DNA of 64,000 bases from Dasyornis broadbenti (lineage: Eukaryota; Chordata; Aves; Passeriformes; Dasyornithidae), in contig VZRN01004719.1 in the NCBI GenBank assembly GCA_013397935.1, positions 617,980 through 681,979 on the forward strand. Reading direction: 5' to 3'. A model generated the notes under the pieces. That model did no database searches. It worked only from the letters and a program-made list of their open reading frames with translations, and was not told where the DNA came from. Position 1 is the first letter of the stretch. Every line of letters starts with the position of its first letter. The translations under genes were made by a program, and so were the position numbers. Shown here in pieces: positions 61,701 through 64,000 of the stretch.

Positions 61701-64000
61701 CTTACTTGGCAGGCTCCAGGTACTGAAGTAAACATGCTCTCTGTTTCGCGAGATTCACCAAAGTGGGGCTTATCCCTGTCCTGCCTCTCAAGAGAGTCTG
61801 AGGAGCCAGTTGTGGCCCTTTAACGTGAGGGAATTAAGTGGTCAGAAAAATGGAACTGCCTGAAAAAGAGTTGCTCCTTAGTTCTGACAAGCGATATGGA
61901 AATAATTTGAGAGTGGATTGTGTTTCACTATTTTTTTCCCCTCAATTTCACTATATTTTGAGTTTGTGTTTTTCTTTATTTTTCCCCCACAATCTGACTA
62001 TACATCAAAAGAACAAAGAGTCAGTAGCGTGTAAAGAGGGAGAGCGGGGAGCAGAAGACAGGATGCAAAAAGCCTGGCAGAAGCAGCCAGTCTAAGCTGA
62101 CCACTCAGAGGGATCACAGGAAAAGTTATTCCAGGGCCAGTACACAGACTGGGATGGGTAGTCCCACAGAGCGGCATCTCTCCTCCACCTGGCCCAGATT
62201 CAGTCTGGCTCTCCACTGCGTGACCAACCCCTTTGCCAGCAGCTGCCCAAAGCCAACAGACCGGAGTCACACCAGCATCCAGAAATGGGTTATCGCTGAG
62301 AGACGCTAAACTTTGCATTACAGTTTGTTTGGCAAGGGTGGGGAACAATCAGTGCAGAAAGAAGATAGAGAAAAAAAACTCTAGAAAAATAAACTGTAGA
62401 CAATATCTCATTGATACAGTCAATGTGGCACTGTAAAGCAAGCGACATGCACAGGAGGGAGGGAGGTAAGCCCTGGTCCCCAGAGTAATCCATTATTTTC
62501 ACCGGTATTGACCATGCTTTCCTGCCTCCAAGGGTCTCCAGAGCTGGTGGGGGTGCCTTCAGAAAGGCCACCAGGGCATTTTTGCTTCTGCTGCTTTGCC
62601 CACACTCTCCTTGCGGTAAGACCTCACTGCCATCCCCATGCCAGTGGATGCTGCAGAGAGAGGCTTGGGACCATGCTGGAAGCAAGGTGTCCAGACTTTT
62701 CCCAAAGCACTGCCAGCAGCCACCACCACCCAAACAGGGCCAGGGCCGTACGCACAGCAGACTCCTGCCCCTGTTGAGTCACCCCACCGGCTACTTCTTT
62801 CTTGTTGCTTTAGCTAAATCAGGAGATCTGCCCTGCCCTTGCAGGGCTGCTGGGCAGCTGCTGGGTTGCAGCCCAGTCTGGGCCAGTCGGGGAGGGGCTC
62901 TGCTCACTCTCAGGCTGGAGCTACTGCAGGCGAGAGAAGGGGCAAAGCGCACAGGAGGAGAACGGCAGCCTTGTATATCTGTCATATAAAACTCAGAGCC
63001 CCCGGTCTGGCTCTTTATCAATTATTAGCCTGCTGCTAAAATAAGAAAATAGATTTCATAAGTGTGTTTCTGTTCCACACACCAGACAGATAGTCTGGCT
63101 ACAATGATTTATTGGTGTGAGTTAGTGCGTGTGTATGTGTAGATGTGCATATGGTTCAAATCCTATAAAGCAGAGTCCTGCCTGTGTGTGCGTGTATTTA
63201 ATGCTTTATATGGTACATCATTCCTTTTTCATGTGTGTCTGTCTGGTTTTCTTGGGCAGCACCAGTTAAATTTCTTCTTTCTTTTTTTTTTTTCATTTCA
63301 CATGAATTGTGCAGTGGAAGCCAAGACTATCTGCCAACTTGGCTGTCCCAAAAATAAAAGTTGACACTCTTCTCCTAGAAACAGTTATCTCCTCATTGTA
63401 GTCATGGTCAGACACACCCACACCATCCCTTTCTTGAAGCTGAGGCTGAATTTAATAATGCACTTGGCCAGTTTCATTTCTAACTAAAAATGTCAAAAAG
63501 TGAAAATAATTTTTTTAAGAATGCAGAGGCAGAGAGCGATCCAAGGACACGACACTTACTATTGTAAGTGTGCACAAAGGCACAGACTGCTCTCCTCCAG
63601 CTGGCAGCTGGGAACACTGCTGCAGAAGCCAAGGACAAAGGTGGAAGCAGTGATAGGAAAGTCCCCCCACCTTCTCTTCAAGTTAAAATCCCTCTCTTCT
63701 CTCATCTATGGCAAATGGACTGCTGCAATTTTCAACTTTCCTTGAATTCTTCATTTTGGCTTTTGAGGTTTTGGACTCCTCCTCTTTTCACACCTCTAGT
63801 TTACTCAGAGTCAGTAAACAAACATTGATTGCACCCCAGTGATAAGTGCCACAGAGTCTGAGGAGGGAAAGCCGCCTGACTGTAAAGCCGGTTCTTGTCC
63901 CTCCTACCAGAATAGCAGGCAGGGGTTGGTATGAGTCATGCAAGACACCTTGTCTGCTCTCAAGTTATACTTGCCCCATGCAACTTATTTTCTAAGCCAC

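Larger units (their letters stand above)
45831..64000. other. Region downstream of NFATC1, apparently intergenic
   Basis: No exon with a recognisable protein match was found. In amniotes CTDP1 usually follows NFATC1 at some distance, but none of it is visible here. The region holds two clear CR1 3' ends (50.0 and 54.2 kb), a candidate minus-strand retrocopy (48.9-49.5 kb), a CpG cluster at 50.9 kb, small tandem duplications (52.6 and 53.4 kb), an assembly gap at 56.2 kb and a T run at 58.76 kb. Bases 45.9-48.8 and 56.3-64.0 kb otherwise show only unassigned unique sequence. Confidence 0.6.

Overview
The window is vertebrate nuclear DNA, most likely from a bird. It has long non-coding stretches, two exons with canonical GT/AG borders, and several short 3'-truncated CR1 retrotransposon copies ending in the avian CR1 tail. 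It also contains one 54-base run of N and one isolated N, so it comes from a draft assembly. Nothing looks bacterial: there are no operons, ribosome binding sites or CRISPR arrays.

The only gene I can support is the 3' end of NFATC1 (calcineurin-regulated transcription factor NFATc1), on the + strand. Bases 1-13115 are the intron upstream of the penultimate coding exon. The rest of the gene, including the Rel-homology DNA-binding domain and the exon used by the short isoform A, lies outside the window to the left. The exon at 13116-13802 encodes 229 codons of the isoform-C-specific C-terminal activation region. A 29.5 kb intron (13803-43274) follows. The last exon starts at 43275, codes 16 residues including a codon split across the junction, stops at 43322-43324, and continues into an A/T-rich 3' UTR of about 2.5 kb with several AATAAA signals and three Pumilio-type motifs. 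Bases from about 45830 to 64000 look intergenic.

An alternative 5' splice site sits inside the 687-base exon (CAG|GTGAGT at 13496). Joined to the last exon, it would create an immediate TAA stop, which matches the architecture and length of the mammalian isoform B. The same 3' part of the gene can therefore encode both the B and C tails.

The non-coding remainder holds four recognisable CR1 3' ends (4.3, 9.4, 50.0 and 54.2 kb), one old degraded CR1-like copy (39.6 kb), low-complexity tracts (notably a TTTGG-type tract 0.5 kb past the exon donor) and small tandem duplications. Two items are not explained by the gene. One is an A-rich, protein-like but frameshifted stretch at about 24.8-26.5 kb inside the last intron. 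The other is a minus-strand block at 48.9-49.5 kb that ends like a reverse-transcribed mRNA (AATAAA, 20 bases, then 30 A). Both are low-confidence candidates. I did not find a convincing new multi-gene system.
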